A DNA stretch of 58,720 nt from Ectobacillus panaciterrae DSM 19096 (GTDB lineage: Bacteria > Bacillota > Bacilli > Bacillales > Bacillaceae_G): positions 1 through 58,720 of the forward strand of contig NZ_AUMR01000043.1 of the NCBI RefSeq assembly GCF_000430785.1. The letters are read 5' to 3'. A program made the translations under genes and the position numbers. How positions within the stretch are numbered: the first letter of the stretch is position 1; the number at the start of each line of letters is the position of its first letter. Positions 8,165-15,824 of the stretch are shown here, in pieces. The notes under the pieces were generated by a model, which saw only the letters and a list, made by a program, of their open reading frames with translations, made no database searches and had not been told where the DNA came from.

Positions 8165-8205
8165 GAGGAAAATTTTATGCCTGCTAGGCAGCGGTTTGAA
8201 CAAGA

Positions 8206-8390
8206 TATATATGAATGATTTATGATTTCGACATTTCAATGTGCTGTGTACAGCAAAACGGCATCGGCGCTTTCTTCCTATCTATGGTTTACCCTTGCAT
8301 GGACCACTACAAGGGTTTGACCGCTTCCGCACGTCGCCGAATGCTCTCGCTCCACTGTAAAAAGACGTTTTTTTTATTCAGTTGTATATA
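8206..8390 (+). mobile_element. 180-bp TA-flanked MITE-like element
   Basis: Full-length copy (8208-8388 between TA dinucleotides) inserted between the acsA stop and its terminator: the final A of the right TA is the first base of the terminator stem. Core sequence around 8310-8335 (GGGTTTGACCGCTTCCGCAC) is shared by all full copies. Ends are TATATGAATG and, inverted, TATACAACTGAAT. Confidence 0.7.
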
Positions 8391-8418
8391 GCTCGAACGT
8401 TATGTTCGAGCTTTTTCT
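8390..8418 (+). terminator. Intrinsic terminator of acsA
   Basis: AGCTCGAAC and GTTCGAGCT form a perfect 9-bp stem with a GTTAT loop followed by TTTTCT. It is now 225 bp from the acsA stop because a repeat element has inserted in between. Confidence 0.8.
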
Positions 8419-8522
8419 ATCGTTTCTATTTATATTTGAATACATCAACTTTTCATTTTACATCTATTTCTATCATTTTTCACTGCGTCTTCTGATAAAA
8501 TGAGAGAAAAGGAGGAGTATTA

Positions 8523-8753
8523 ATGAGAAGTGATGACAAGGAATCCTTAGTGGAAACGATGGATAAATATGAAAAAATCATGAAGCGGATTGCAACGCAT
8601 CGTGCGCAGCCTGCCAAACGAGTTGAGTTAAAAATAGAAGGTACGCTTTACACTCATATGGGGCAGGAAGAATTTTTAAGAGAGTTTACGGAATGGCTGG
8701 AAAGAGAACAGCAAGACTCTCGTTTCATTGGACAAGTGCAGGAAAAGAAGTGA
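8523..8753 (+). CDS. Conserved small hypothetical protein (76 aa)
   Basis: A 76-residue, highly charged, apparently soluble protein; helix-forming patterns dominate (MDKYEKIMKRIATH and EEFLREFTEWLERE). A strong AAAAGGAGGAG ribosome binding site and a terminator five bases after the stop indicate a real, singly transcribed gene. I do not recognise the family and propose no function. Confidence 0.7.
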   Translation: MRSDDKESLVETMDKYEKIMKRIATHRAQPAKRVELKIEGTLYTHMGQEEFLREFTEWLEREQQDSRFIGQVQEKK

Positions 8754-8755
8754 TG

Positions 8756-8783
8756 AAAAGCAGCAGAGAGGCTGCTTTTTTAT
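8756..8783 (+). terminator. Terminator of the 76-aa gene
   Basis: AAAGCAGC / GCTGCTTT stem with a 6-base loop, then TTTTTTAT. Confidence 0.75.
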
Positions 8784-8846
8784 CATAAATTAGGTGAGAA
8801 TACCCCCACTTCAAGGAGCGGAAGCGAGTAAGTGGGGGAGGTTCAT
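8783..8846. repeat. Solo IS200/IS605 right-end-like relic
   Basis: About 64 bp shared with 31302-31384: both start TCATAAATTAGG, contain GAGAATACCCCCACTTCAAG, then GGAGCGxAAGCGAGTAAGTGG and end GAGGTTCAT. CCCCCACTT (8803-8811) pairs perfectly with AAGTGGGGG (8830-8838). The layout recalls the 3' ends of Bacillaceae IS200/IS605 elements and their guide-RNA scaffold; no tnpA or tnpB gene is nearby. Family assignment is inference. Confidence 0.45.
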
Positions 8847-8850
8847 TTAA

Positions 8851-9495
8851 TTAGTTTTCCAGCCGTCCCTCCAATTTCTCTCGCCACACATCCGCAAGCT
8901 CTTCCACTTCAAGAATCCTCCGTATTCCATCCGCATCTTTTGGGCGCTGAAAATAAACTTCATTGGCGAATAAAACAGAAACCTGCTTCGGATGGCGTGC
9001 AAGAAGAGTGATTGGGGAATCCTTTCTCACATATCCTTCCTTCAGCACACGGCATAAATAGCCGGTGTATCCCGTTTCTACAATTTTGCCGAGTATTTCA
9101 GGAATGCCGACTCTTCTGGAAATCGTATTGCATGGAATGCGGCCTTGCGTAACTTGAATAATGGCCTCTCCAACTTGATATGTATTTCCTATGCAGACAT
9201 CTTTCTCGAGCATGTGAGTGACTGTCAAGTTTTCTCCTAAAGCAGCGTCCGGGAACTGTACGCCAAATTCGTTTTCCCATAGAGTGTAATGTTCATGAGA
9301 GTATATGCAAACAGCCCGGTCCGGTCCGCCGTGAAACTGCTTGTGAGCGACGTCATCACCGTGAAATCCAGCCTTTGAAAGAAATACCTCTTCTACAGCT
9401 TCCTTGCATATGCCAGTCGTCATTTCTTGACCGCTGCCGTATTTCATGACTTTTGGCTTGCCTACGCTTAAATATACAAGCTGAATTGTACTCAT
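8851..9495 (-). CDS. MOSC domain protein (YiiM/YflK-like)
   Basis: A 214-residue protein with an N-terminal MOSC beta-barrel (about 10-160) and a C-terminal three-helix domain. Visible hallmarks are GDDVAHKQFHGGPDRAVCIYSHEHY, ALGENLT and the conserved cysteine in QGRIPCNTISRR. MOSC proteins bind molybdenum cofactor or transfer sulfur and include N-hydroxylated-substrate reductases such as YiiM; the specific reaction is not evident. AAGGTG precedes the ATG. It is monocistronic and convergent with the 76-aa gene, separated from it by the hairpin-forming relic at 8783-8846. Confidence 0.88.
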   Translation of the reverse strand: MSTIQLVYLSVGKPKVMKYGSGQEMTTGICKEAVEEVFLSKAGFHGDDVAHKQFHGGPDRAVCIYSHEHYTLWENEFGVQFPDAALGENLTVTHMLEKDVCIGNTYQVGEAIIQVTQGRIPCNTISRRVGIPEILGKIVETGYTGYLCRVLKEGYVRKDSPITLLARHPKQVSVLFANEVYFQRPKDADGIRRILEVEELADVWREKLEGRLEN

Positions 9496-9656
9496 TTTGA
9501 AAACACCTTCTTTCTGTTTTTCTATTGCTATTATAGAGGAAAATACCGCTTTTCTGTTGTATTTCTCTGTACATTTAAAAAATCCTGTCTGCAGAAAGAA
9601 TTATGAGGTATCGCATACTCCGCTTGCGTTTTGCAGAATCTGTTTTCGTCAGGACA

Positions 9657-9686
9657 TTGACACGTGTATGGAAATAATGTTATAAA
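9657..9686 (+). promoter_or_regulatory. Promoter of the tyrS T-box leader
   Basis: A consensus -35 TTGACA (9657-9662) and TTATAA/TATAAA (9680-9686) with 17-18 bp spacing lie upstream of the T-box leader. Confidence 0.65.
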
Positions 9687-9714
9687 AGGTAGTATATATG
9701 AATACCCGCGCGTT

Positions 9715-9946
9715 GAAAGGACAAAGTAGTGATCATTTCCCTGTTATAGAGAGCTGGTGGATGGTGCAAATCAGTACATAGGTGATCATGAATTACACCC
9801 TGGAGCATCTTTTTTCAATAGAGCATAAGCTTTGGAGGAAAAAGACGGTGAAGAGCCGTTATAGAAACGAAGTGGTGATCTTGTGTCACAACTAGGGTGG
9901 TACCGCGATGATTCAATCGTCCCTTTTTGGAGGGGCGATTTTTTAT
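9715..9946 (+). ncRNA. Tyrosine T-box leader with terminator
   Basis: The T-box core AGGGTGGTACCGCG is at 9894-9907, preceded by stem I and specifier-loop sequence; GAATTACACC (about 9789-9798) supplies a UAC tyrosine specifier codon. AATCGTCCC (9914-9922) and GGGGCGATT form the terminator, followed by TTTTTATTTTT. Uncharged tRNA-Tyr binding would favour the antiterminator and tyrS expression. The 5' boundary is approximate. Confidence 0.92.
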
Positions 9947-9967
9947 TTTTCTAAAGGAGTGAAAACA

Positions 9968-11224
9968 ATGGATATTTTACAGGATTTAGAGTTCCGCGGA
10001 CTTATTAATCAGCAAACAGACGCAGAAGGCTTACGCGAGCTTCTTTCAAAGGAAACAGTAAAATTATATTGCGGATTTGACCCAACTGCAGACAGCCTGC
10101 ATATCGGACATATGCTGCCAATTTTAATTTTGCGCCGCTTCCAGCAAGCTGGGCATCAGCCGATCGCGCTTGTCGGCGGGGGAACTGGTTTAATCGGTGA
10201 TCCGAGCGGTAAAAAAGCAGAGCGTCAGCTTAATGAAAAAGAAACAGTTGCGATGTTCAGCCAGCGCATTAAGGAGCAGCTTTCCAGCTTCCTTGATTTC
10301 GAAAAAGAGGAAAATCCTGCCATTATCGCAAACAACTATGATTGGATCGGTTCTTTAGATGTTATCACATTCTTGCGTGATATTGGAAAGAACTTTGGTT
10401 TAAATTACATGTTGGCGAAGGATTCTGTTGCATCCCGTTTGGAGTCCGGTATTTCCTTCACAGAGTTCAGCTACATGATTTTGCAATCGTACGACTTCTT
10501 AAATCTATACCAAACTTACGGCTGCAAGCTTCAGGTTGGCGGAAGTGACCAGTGGGGCAACATTACAGCCGGTATGGAATTAATTCGTAAATCGGAAGAA
10601 GATGCGAAGGCATTTGGATTAACAGTGCCGCTTGTAACAAAAGCAGACGGTACGAAATTCGGTAAAACAGAAGGCGGTGCAATTTGGCTGGATCCAGAAA
10701 AAACGACGCCTTATGAATTCTACCAATTCTGGATTAACACAGATGACCGTGATGTTTTGAAATACTTAAAGTTCTTTACATTCCTGTCTCACGAAGAAAT
10801 TACAGAGCTGGAAAAGCAGACGCTAGAAGCACCAGAGAAGCGTGCAGCTCAAAAAGCGTTAGCGGAAGAAATGACGAAGCTTGTGCACGGCGCAGAAGCG
10901 TTGGAGCAGGCAATTAAAATTTCCCAGGCATTATTCAGTGGCTCTGTAGCGGAATTAACAGCGGCTGAAATCAAGCAAGGTTTTAAGGACGTGCCATCTT
11001 ACGAGCATCAGGGAGAAGATATTGCGCTAATCGATTTGCTTGTAAACAGCAAAATTTCCCCGTCCAAGCGTCAAGCACGTGAAGATATTGCAAATGGCGC
11101 TGTTTATGTAAACGGTGAGCGTACGCAGGAACTGGATCGTGTATTAACAGGAGAAGACCGTATCGAAGGACAATTTACAATTATTCGCCGCGGCAAGAAG
11201 AAATATTTCTTAATTAAGTATTAA
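9968..11224 (+). CDS. tyrS: Tyrosyl-tRNA synthetase
   Basis: A 418-residue class I aminoacyl-tRNA synthetase, TyrS bacterial type. The nucleotide-binding HIGH motif (DSLHIGHML), the KFGKT version of the KMSKS loop, the tyrosine-binding YMILQSYDFLNL region and a C-terminal S4 RNA-binding domain (about 352-418) are all present. The frame is open upstream through the T-box terminator; the ATG at 9968 is chosen because AAAGGAG lies 9 bases before it and the protein then starts MDILQDLEFRGLI. Regulated by the tyrosine T-box leader. Confidence 0.98.
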   Translation: MDILQDLEFRGLINQQTDAEGLRELLSKETVKLYCGFDPTADSLHIGHMLPILILRRFQQAGHQPIALVGGGTGLIGDPSGKKAERQLNEKETVAMFSQRIKEQLSSFLDFEKEENPAIIANNYDWIGSLDVITFLRDIGKNFGLNYMLAKDSVASRLESGISFTEFSYMILQSYDFLNLYQTYGCKLQVGGSDQWGNITAGMELIRKSEEDAKAFGLTVPLVTKADGTKFGKTEGGAIWLDPEKTTPYEFYQFWINTDDRDVLKYLKFFTFLSHEEITELEKQTLEAPEKRAAQKALAEEMTKLVHGAEALEQAIKISQALFSGSVAELTAAEIKQGFKDVPSYEHQGEDIALIDLLVNSKISPSKRQAREDIANGAVYVNGERTQELDRVLTGEDRIEGQFTIIRRGKKKYFLIKY

Positions 11225-11229
11225 AAACT

Positions 11230-11260
11230 AAAAGCGTAAGCAGCCCTTACGCTTTTTTCT
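11230..11260 (+). terminator. Terminator of tyrS
   Basis: AAAAGCGTAAG / CTTACGCTTTT stem with a short CAGCC loop and a six-T tail. Confidence 0.85.
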
Positions 11261-11284
11261 ATTTTACTGAAAGGAGATTTCATC

Positions 11285-11866
11285 ATGAATGCTGCAGAAT
11301 GGTTCAATAAATATGTGATTAGTCCCGAAAAGCTCGTAGCTTTAGGAGGAGTACTTTTAAAAATTATATTTATCTTCATCATTGCGAGAATTGTGATTCA
11401 TTTTGTGAAAATTGCAATCGAAAAAATATTCAAGCTCCGATCCAAGACACCGATGATGCGGCCCAGCGAGAGACGCGAAGCTACGCTGACAAAGCTCTGC
11501 CAAAATATTTCGGTATATGTGATTTATTTCATCGCGGCTGTAACGGCTTTAGACGCGTTGGGTATAAAAATCACAGCTCTTCTTGCTGGCGTGAGCGTAG
11601 TGGGTCTCGCTATTAGCTTCGGGGCACAAAACTTAGTGAAGGATGTTGTGACCGGATTTTTCATCATTTTCGAAGATCAGCTTTCTGTAGGAGATTTGGT
11701 AAAAATCAATGATATAGAAGGGATAGTAGAAGAAGTCGGGCTCCGAGTAACGAAGATAAAGGGAGTAGACGGAGAATTTTATTTTTTCGCAAACAGCTCC
11801 ATTACAAAGGTGGCAAACTATACGCTTGGCGGAAAAACGGAATTTCCAGCTAAAGAATCCCAATAA
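11285..11866 (+). CDS. MscS-family mechanosensitive channel, C-terminally short
   Basis: A 193-residue small-conductance mechanosensitive channel homologue (YkuT-like). Three membrane segments are visible at about 20-42, 73-95 and 97-120; the last is the glycine/alanine-rich pore helix (AGVSVVGLAISFGAQNLVKD), followed by the conserved beta domain (FEDQLSVGDLVKINDIEGIVEEVGLR). Family members usually continue about 80-100 residues further into a cytoplasmic alpha/beta domain; here the protein stops shortly after SSITKVANYT with an unrelated tail, right where a diverged intergenic repeat begins. Either a natural short form or a truncated gene. A good AAAGGAG site precedes the ATG. Confidence 0.82.
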   Translation: MNAAEWFNKYVISPEKLVALGGVLLKIIFIFIIARIVIHFVKIAIEKIFKLRSKTPMMRPSERREATLTKLCQNISVYVIYFIAAVTALDALGIKITALLAGVSVVGLAISFGAQNLVKDVVTGFFIIFEDQLSVGDLVKINDIEGIVEEVGLRVTKIKGVDGEFYFFANSSITKVANYTLGGKTEFPAKESQ

Positions 11867-11867
11867 G

Positions 11868-11985
11868 AAAAGCGGAACCGGCTCGCTCAGCTCCGGATAC
11901 TGAGGTTCTCCAACCAAAAAGGCGCTCCTTTATCCGGGGAAGGTTATTTTGCAGGCGGGAGCAGGCTGTAGGGGCTAGACATCCC
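11868..11985 (-). repeat. Diverged Bacillaceae intergenic repeat (inverted)
   Basis: Starts AAGAAAAGCGGAACCGGCTC and ends GTAGGGGCTAGACATC, the reverse complement of the layout seen at 30462-30775, 39292-39370 and 54745-54877 (GTGTCTAGC ... hairpin around AAAGGCGCT ... CGCTTTTCTT). Similar repeats are, to my recollection, common between genes in many Bacillaceae genomes. Confidence 0.5.
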
Positions 11986-12001
11986 CAAAAATTTTATAAA
12001 T

Positions 12002-12053
12002 TCTCATGCAAAAAAGCTTGGACAACATGTTGTCCAAGCTTTTTTGCATGAGA
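12002..12053. terminator. Perfect 52-bp palindrome, bidirectional terminator
   Basis: Each arm is 26 nt and contains AAAAAAGCTTGGACAACA; the two arms are exactly complementary without a mismatch. The A6 and T6 tracts in the stem give a U-run on either strand. It separates the MscS gene and rpsD, which converge. Confidence 0.75.
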
Positions 12054-12079
12054 AAAGGCCGGCACGGGCCAGCCTTTTC
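12053..12079 (-). terminator. rpsD-proximal terminator hairpin
   Basis: AAAAGGCTGGC / GCCGGCCTTTT (minus strand) lies just after the rpsD stop, with a CGTG-type loop and TTTTCT tail. Confidence 0.75.
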
Positions 12080-12086
12080 TTGCTCA

Positions 12087-12689
12087 TTAACGAGAGTAGA
12101 ATTCTACGATTAGAGCTTCGTTGATTTCTGCTGGTAATTCAGAACGCTCAGGAAGGCGAGTGAATGTAGCAGAAAGCTTGTCAGCGTCGAAGTTTAGGTA
12201 CTCAGGTACGAAGTTAGTTACTTCTACTGATTCCTTAACAACAGAAAGGTTAAGAGACTTTTCGCGAACGCTGATTGTTTGACCTGGCTTCACGCGGTAA
12301 GATGGGATATCTAAGCGGCTGCCGTCAACTAGAACGTGACCATGGTTTACTAATTGGCGAGCTGCACGGCGAGTGCGAGCAAGACCCATACGGTAAACTA
12401 GGTTGTCAAGACGAGATTCAAGAAGAATCATGAAGTTTTCACCGTGCTTACCAGACATTTTGCCAGCAGCATCGAATGTGCGGCGGAATTGACGCTCATT
12501 TACGCCGTACATGTGGCGAAGCTTTTGCTTCTCTTGTAATTGTAATCCGTATTCGGATAATTTCTTACGTTGGCCAGGACCGTGTGGACCCGGAGCGTAA
12601 GGGCGTTTTTCTAATTCTTTACCTGTGCCGCTTAGAGAGATACCAAGACGACGAGAAAGTTTCCAAGATGGACCAGTATAACGGGACAT
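12087..12689 (-). CDS. rpsD: 30S ribosomal protein S4
   Basis: A 200-residue primary 16S rRNA-binding protein that nucleates assembly of the 30S body. The N-terminal S4 domain ([26 protein letters not shown]) and the S4 RNA-binding fold (about 90-155, [26 protein letters not shown]) are complete. Monocistronic, as in B. subtilis, where S4 represses its own synthesis through the mRNA leader. GGAGG precedes the ATG by 7 bases. Confidence 0.98.
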   Translation of the reverse strand: MSRYTGPSWKLSRRLGISLSGTGKELEKRPYAPGPHGPGQRKKLSEYGLQLQEKQKLRHMYGVNERQFRRTFDAAGKMSGKHGENFMILLESRLDNLVYRMGLARTRRAARQLVNHGHVLVDGSRLDIPSYRVKPGQTISVREKSLNLSVVKESVEVTNFVPEYLNFDADKLSATFTRLPERSELPAEINEALIVEFYSR

Positions 12690-12866
12690 GTTGATTCCTC
12701 CAAATGTTTTTATTTTCGTAAAATAAAAACAGACGTGAGAGATTTGCTTACGTGTATTTTGTTTTCATGCATCCTCGCTCCAGCAGCAGGGAGTTACTCG
12801 ATACACCTCACATGAGGAACAAAATACAAACATAAACGCCTTCCCAAAGGCTGCATATTTTACACA
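12690..12866 (-). ncRNA. rpsD autoregulatory leader (S4 leader), probable
   Basis: A roughly 175-nt untranslated leader lies between the rpsD promoter and its ATG. GTATTTTGTT and AACAAAATAC (at 12818-12827 and 12754-12763 on the minus strand) form a perfect 10-bp closing stem around a structured core with TGAGGTGTATCGAGTAACTC. S4 leaders of Bacillus act in autoregulation; assignment here rests on position and the stem. Confidence 0.5.
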
Positions 12867-12872
12867 AAGGCT

Positions 12873-12901
12873 ATTATATCCTGATATACAAACAGAGTCA
12901 A
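12873..12901 (-). promoter_or_regulatory. rpsD promoter
   Basis: On the minus strand TTGACT (12901-12896) and TATAAT (12878-12873) are spaced by exactly 17 bp. Confidence 0.75.
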
Positions 12902-12995
12902 GATAATTTCCTTATGCATATATAAAGGGAAGTTTTGGGAGAAAAAACAAGAAGGAATTATGTTAGTTTATGTGGAATGTGTCGATGAACCATAA

Positions 12996-13010
12996 AGAAA
13001 ACGCTTACAT
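12996..13010 (-). promoter_or_regulatory. cre site upstream of the methionine gamma-lyase gene
   Basis: ATGTAAGCGTTTTCT on the minus strand is a full match to WTGNAANCGNWNNCW, 50 bp before the ATG at 13060. Suggests CcpA control of methionine breakdown. Confidence 0.6.
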
Positions 13011-13059
13011 AAGATAAAGCGAACGGAGGATGTTGTATATGGAAAGGAGATTCACCGTA

Positions 13060-14232
13060 ATGAAAAAGCACCATATGGAGACGATGCTGATTCACAACGC
13101 GTACGATACAAGAAGCTACGCCGGCAGTTTGACGCCGCCGCTGTTTCAAACGTCTACGTATACGTTTGAAACAGCGCAGCATGGGGAAAAAAGCTTCAGC
13201 GGAGAGGAAGACGGCTATATTTATTCCCGTCTCGGCAATCCGACGGTGCATATTTTGGAAGAACGCATGGCGGCTCTGGAGGGAGGAGAAGCTGCGCTTG
13301 CGTTCGGTTCGGGTATGGCTGCTGTGTCCACAACGCTGTTTTCACTTTTGAAAGCGGGAGATCATGTTATTTGTTCTAAGGGATTATACGGATGCACATA
13401 CGGGCTGCTTGAAATGCTGGAAGAACGGTTCGGTATTACGCATACGCTCTGCGATATGGAGACAGAAGAAGATATTGTATTCGCAGCATGTGCAAATACA
13501 AAAGTCATATTTGTGGAAACACCGATCAATCCGACTATGAAGCTTATCGATCTTGAACTGGTTGCAAATATAGCAAAACAACAAGGCTGGCTTGTTGTGG
13601 TAGATAATACATTTTGCTCTCCATATTTACAAACACCTCTTGGGCTCGGGTGTGATATTGTACTGCATAGCGCAACGAAATACATTGGCGGCCACGGCGA
13701 TGTTGTAGCAGGTGTGGTAGTATGCAAAACGAAAGAACTAGCGGAGCAGATGAAGCCTGTCCGCAAAGATACAGGAGGCATCATGTCACCGTTTGACGCA
13801 TGGCTGCTTTTACGGGGATTGAAAACGTTAGCTGTGCGAGTGGAGCGCCATTCTGAAAATGCATGGAAAATAGCGCAGTTTCTAAAGAATCATCCTTCCG
13901 TAGAGAAAGTATATTATCCGTTTGATGAAAAAAATCCAGATTATCATATTGCCAAAAAGCAAATGACAAAGGGCGGCGGCGTGCTTTCTTTTACAGTGCG
14001 AGGAGGAAAGCAAGAAGCGCAGGAGATTATGAATCGCCTCAGCCTTATTACTATTGCAGTTAGTCTTGGAGATACAGAAACACTTATTCAGCATCCAGCT
14101 ACTATGACACATGCAGTTGTGCCGGAAAACGTGCGGGAGCAAATGGGTATCACGGATAACTTGCTGCGTCTGTCTGTCGGACTAGAAGCTTGGGAGGATA
14201 TAGCGGAAGATTTAGCTGCAGCGTTGTGCTAA
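13060..14232 (+). CDS. megL: Methionine gamma-lyase
   Basis: A 390-residue Cys/Met-metabolism PLP enzyme. The PLP lysine is K207 (SATKYIGGHGD), and the Cys in LYGCTYG (C112) is the residue that distinguishes methionine gamma-lyase from cystathionine gamma-synthase and lyases, so cleavage of methionine to methanethiol, 2-oxobutyrate and ammonia is the likely reaction. YSRLGNPT and the VSLGDTETLIQHPATMTH C-terminal signature are intact. Upstream ATGs at 13030 and 13039 are in frame, but AAAGGAG lies 10 bases before 13060. A consensus cre lies upstream. Cystathionine lyase is the alternative call. Confidence 0.85.
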   Translation: MKKHHMETMLIHNAYDTRSYAGSLTPPLFQTSTYTFETAQHGEKSFSGEEDGYIYSRLGNPTVHILEERMAALEGGEAALAFGSGMAAVSTTLFSLLKAGDHVICSKGLYGCTYGLLEMLEERFGITHTLCDMETEEDIVFAACANTKVIFVETPINPTMKLIDLELVANIAKQQGWLVVVDNTFCSPYLQTPLGLGCDIVLHSATKYIGGHGDVVAGVVVCKTKELAEQMKPVRKDTGGIMSPFDAWLLLRGLKTLAVRVERHSENAWKIAQFLKNHPSVEKVYYPFDEKNPDYHIAKKQMTKGGGVLSFTVRGGKQEAQEIMNRLSLITIAVSLGDTETLIQHPATMTHAVVPENVREQMGITDNLLRLSVGLEAWEDIAEDLAAALC

Positions 14233-14240
14233 CTAAAGAA

Positions 14241-14275
14241 CGAAAGAGTCCGAGGACAGCTCGGACTCTTTGTTC
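14241..14275 (+). terminator. Terminator between megL and the fRMsr gene
   Basis: CGAAAGAGTCCGAG / CTCGGACTCTTTGTTCG stem around GACAG; symmetric and placed between convergent genes, so likely bidirectional. Confidence 0.75.
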
Positions 14276-14313
14276 GAAGATAATTTATAAAATTCTGCGT
14301 TCTTTTTATAAAA

Positions 14314-14793
14314 TCATATATGCTTCAGCAAAGTTTCTATAAATTTTTCTAAATATTTTTGATCGATTTCGTCAAAGCGTCCTTTGCTGGGACTGTCAAT
14401 ATCGAGAACGCCGATTATATTTCCATCCTTTATCATCGGTACAACAATTTCAGAGTTAGAAGCTGCATCACAAGCGATATGACCCGGGAACTGATGTACA
14501 TCCTCTATAAGCTGCGTTGTTTTTGTCTGTGCCGCAGTGCCGCAAACTCCTCTTCCGAATGGAATTCGTACGCATGCAGGAAGTCCTTGAAATGGTCCAA
14601 GCACAAGCTGCGTGCCTTCTGTCAAATAGAACCCTACCCAATTGATGTCTTCTAAAAATTGATTTAAAAGTGCAGAAGCATTAGATAAATTCGCGATCAT
14701 ATTGGATTCTCCGGTAAGCAATGCATCCAATTGTTTAATGACCAATTCATAGTTTTGTTCGCGTGTACCGCCGTAAGATTGTGTTGAAAACAT
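14314..14793 (-). CDS. ytsP: Free methionine-(R)-sulfoxide reductase (GAF domain)
   Basis: A 159-residue single-GAF-domain protein that reduces free methionine R-sulfoxide with thioredoxin. Three cysteines, C74 (LPACVRIPFGRG), C84 (RGVCGTAAQ) and C108 (HIACDAASNSEIVVP), have spacing 10 and 24, exactly that of the catalytic and resolving cysteines of E. coli fRMsr (84/94/118). The end of the fold shows GVLDIDSPSKGRFDE. AAAGGGGGC precedes the ATG. It sits next to refZ and ezrA as ytsP does in B. subtilis. Confidence 0.92.
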   Translation of the reverse strand: MFSTQSYGGTREQNYELVIKQLDALLTGESNMIANLSNASALLNQFLEDINWVGFYLTEGTQLVLGPFQGLPACVRIPFGRGVCGTAAQTKTTQLIEDVHQFPGHIACDAASNSEIVVPMIKDGNIIGVLDIDSPSKGRFDEIDQKYLEKFIETLLKHI

Positions 14794-14939
14794 GGAAATG
14801 CCCCCTTTATATGTAAAATTGTAGAAGAAAACCGTAGAATTCCTACGACTTTGTCGATAGAAAGTTAAAGGAATTTGTCTTAAAAGTCAAGAAATTAGAA
14901 TGAAGAGGCGGGAGACGCTTGGCGAAAGGGTGAGTAAAA

Positions 14940-15575
14940 ATGACATGCACCAAACAAAAAATCATTGATGCTGCTGTGTTTTTGTTTAATACGCAAGGAT
15001 ATAACGGTACGTCGGTGCGGGACATTGCCAAAAAAGCCAATGTAAATGCTGCTAATATCTCGTATTATTTCTCGGGCAAGCAAGGATTACTGGAGCATTT
15101 GGTTACTGATTTTTTGGAAGGGTACATTGGGATTTTGGAGAGAGCGTTTGAAATGCAAGCCATTCTATCTCCAAAAGAGATGCTGCTTATGGTGGTGCGG
15201 GACATCTTGCGCTACCAGTCTGAAAACCGCCACCTCACTCGTTTTTTCTATCGTGAAATCTCCCTTGATAGTATGCTCATTCGCGAAATAATGACGACAT
15301 ATTTTATGCGGGAAAAATATTACTTCCAAACGATCATCCAAAACGGCATTGAGCAAGGCGAATTCCGCAAAGTGCTGTTCTCTGTGTTTATGTCTCAATT
15401 AAAGGGCATGCTTAGTGTTCCTTATTTATATCCGCAATATATTTCTGAGGTGCTTCACGTATTTCCTTCAGAAGAATATTTTACCCGATCTTATGCAAAA
15501 GAGTTAGAGTGCTGGCTTGAGCAAGCGCTGGAGCCGAAAAAGCAGGACCGCTATCCGACTCTTCTTCATTTATAA
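14940..15575 (+). CDS. refZ: RefZ-type TetR-family protein
   Basis: A 211-residue TetR-fold DNA-binding protein with an N-terminal helix-turn-helix (about 8-52, TSVRDIAKKANVNAANISYYFSGKQGLLEHL). Position between ytsP and ezrA and overall sequence match YttP/RefZ of B. subtilis, which binds oriC-proximal and near-terminal sites and inhibits FtsZ ring formation during sporulation. AAAGGGTGAG precedes the ATG. The gene ends before a strong terminator. Confidence 0.85.
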   Translation: MTCTKQKIIDAAVFLFNTQGYNGTSVRDIAKKANVNAANISYYFSGKQGLLEHLVTDFLEGYIGILERAFEMQAILSPKEMLLMVVRDILRYQSENRHLTRFFYREISLDSMLIREIMTTYFMREKYYFQTIIQNGIEQGEFRKVLFSVFMSQLKGMLSVPYLYPQYISEVLHVFPSEEYFTRSYAKELECWLEQALEPKKQDRYPTLLHL

Positions 15576-15622
15576 AGGACAAACTTAAGAGCCATATAAC
15601 TTCTGCCGCTCTTAAAATGTGT

Positions 15623-15658
15623 AAAAGAATCCTTCATGACCGCGAAGGATTCTTTTTT
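15623..15658 (+). terminator. Terminator of refZ
   Basis: AAAAGAATCCTTC / GAAGGATTCTTTT stem with an 8-base loop and T-run. Confidence 0.85.
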
Positions 15659-15824
15659 GAAATAAACGGTATTACAAAAAAAATTCTAAAAAATTTAAGC
15701 CAAAAATATGGTATTACATGGTATCATAAATACATTGACCATAATTGCAAATATACGTTTATATAGATTACGCCTTCCATTTCAAAACGGAGCGGGGAAA
15801 AAACGAGAACGAGGAGGCTATTGA

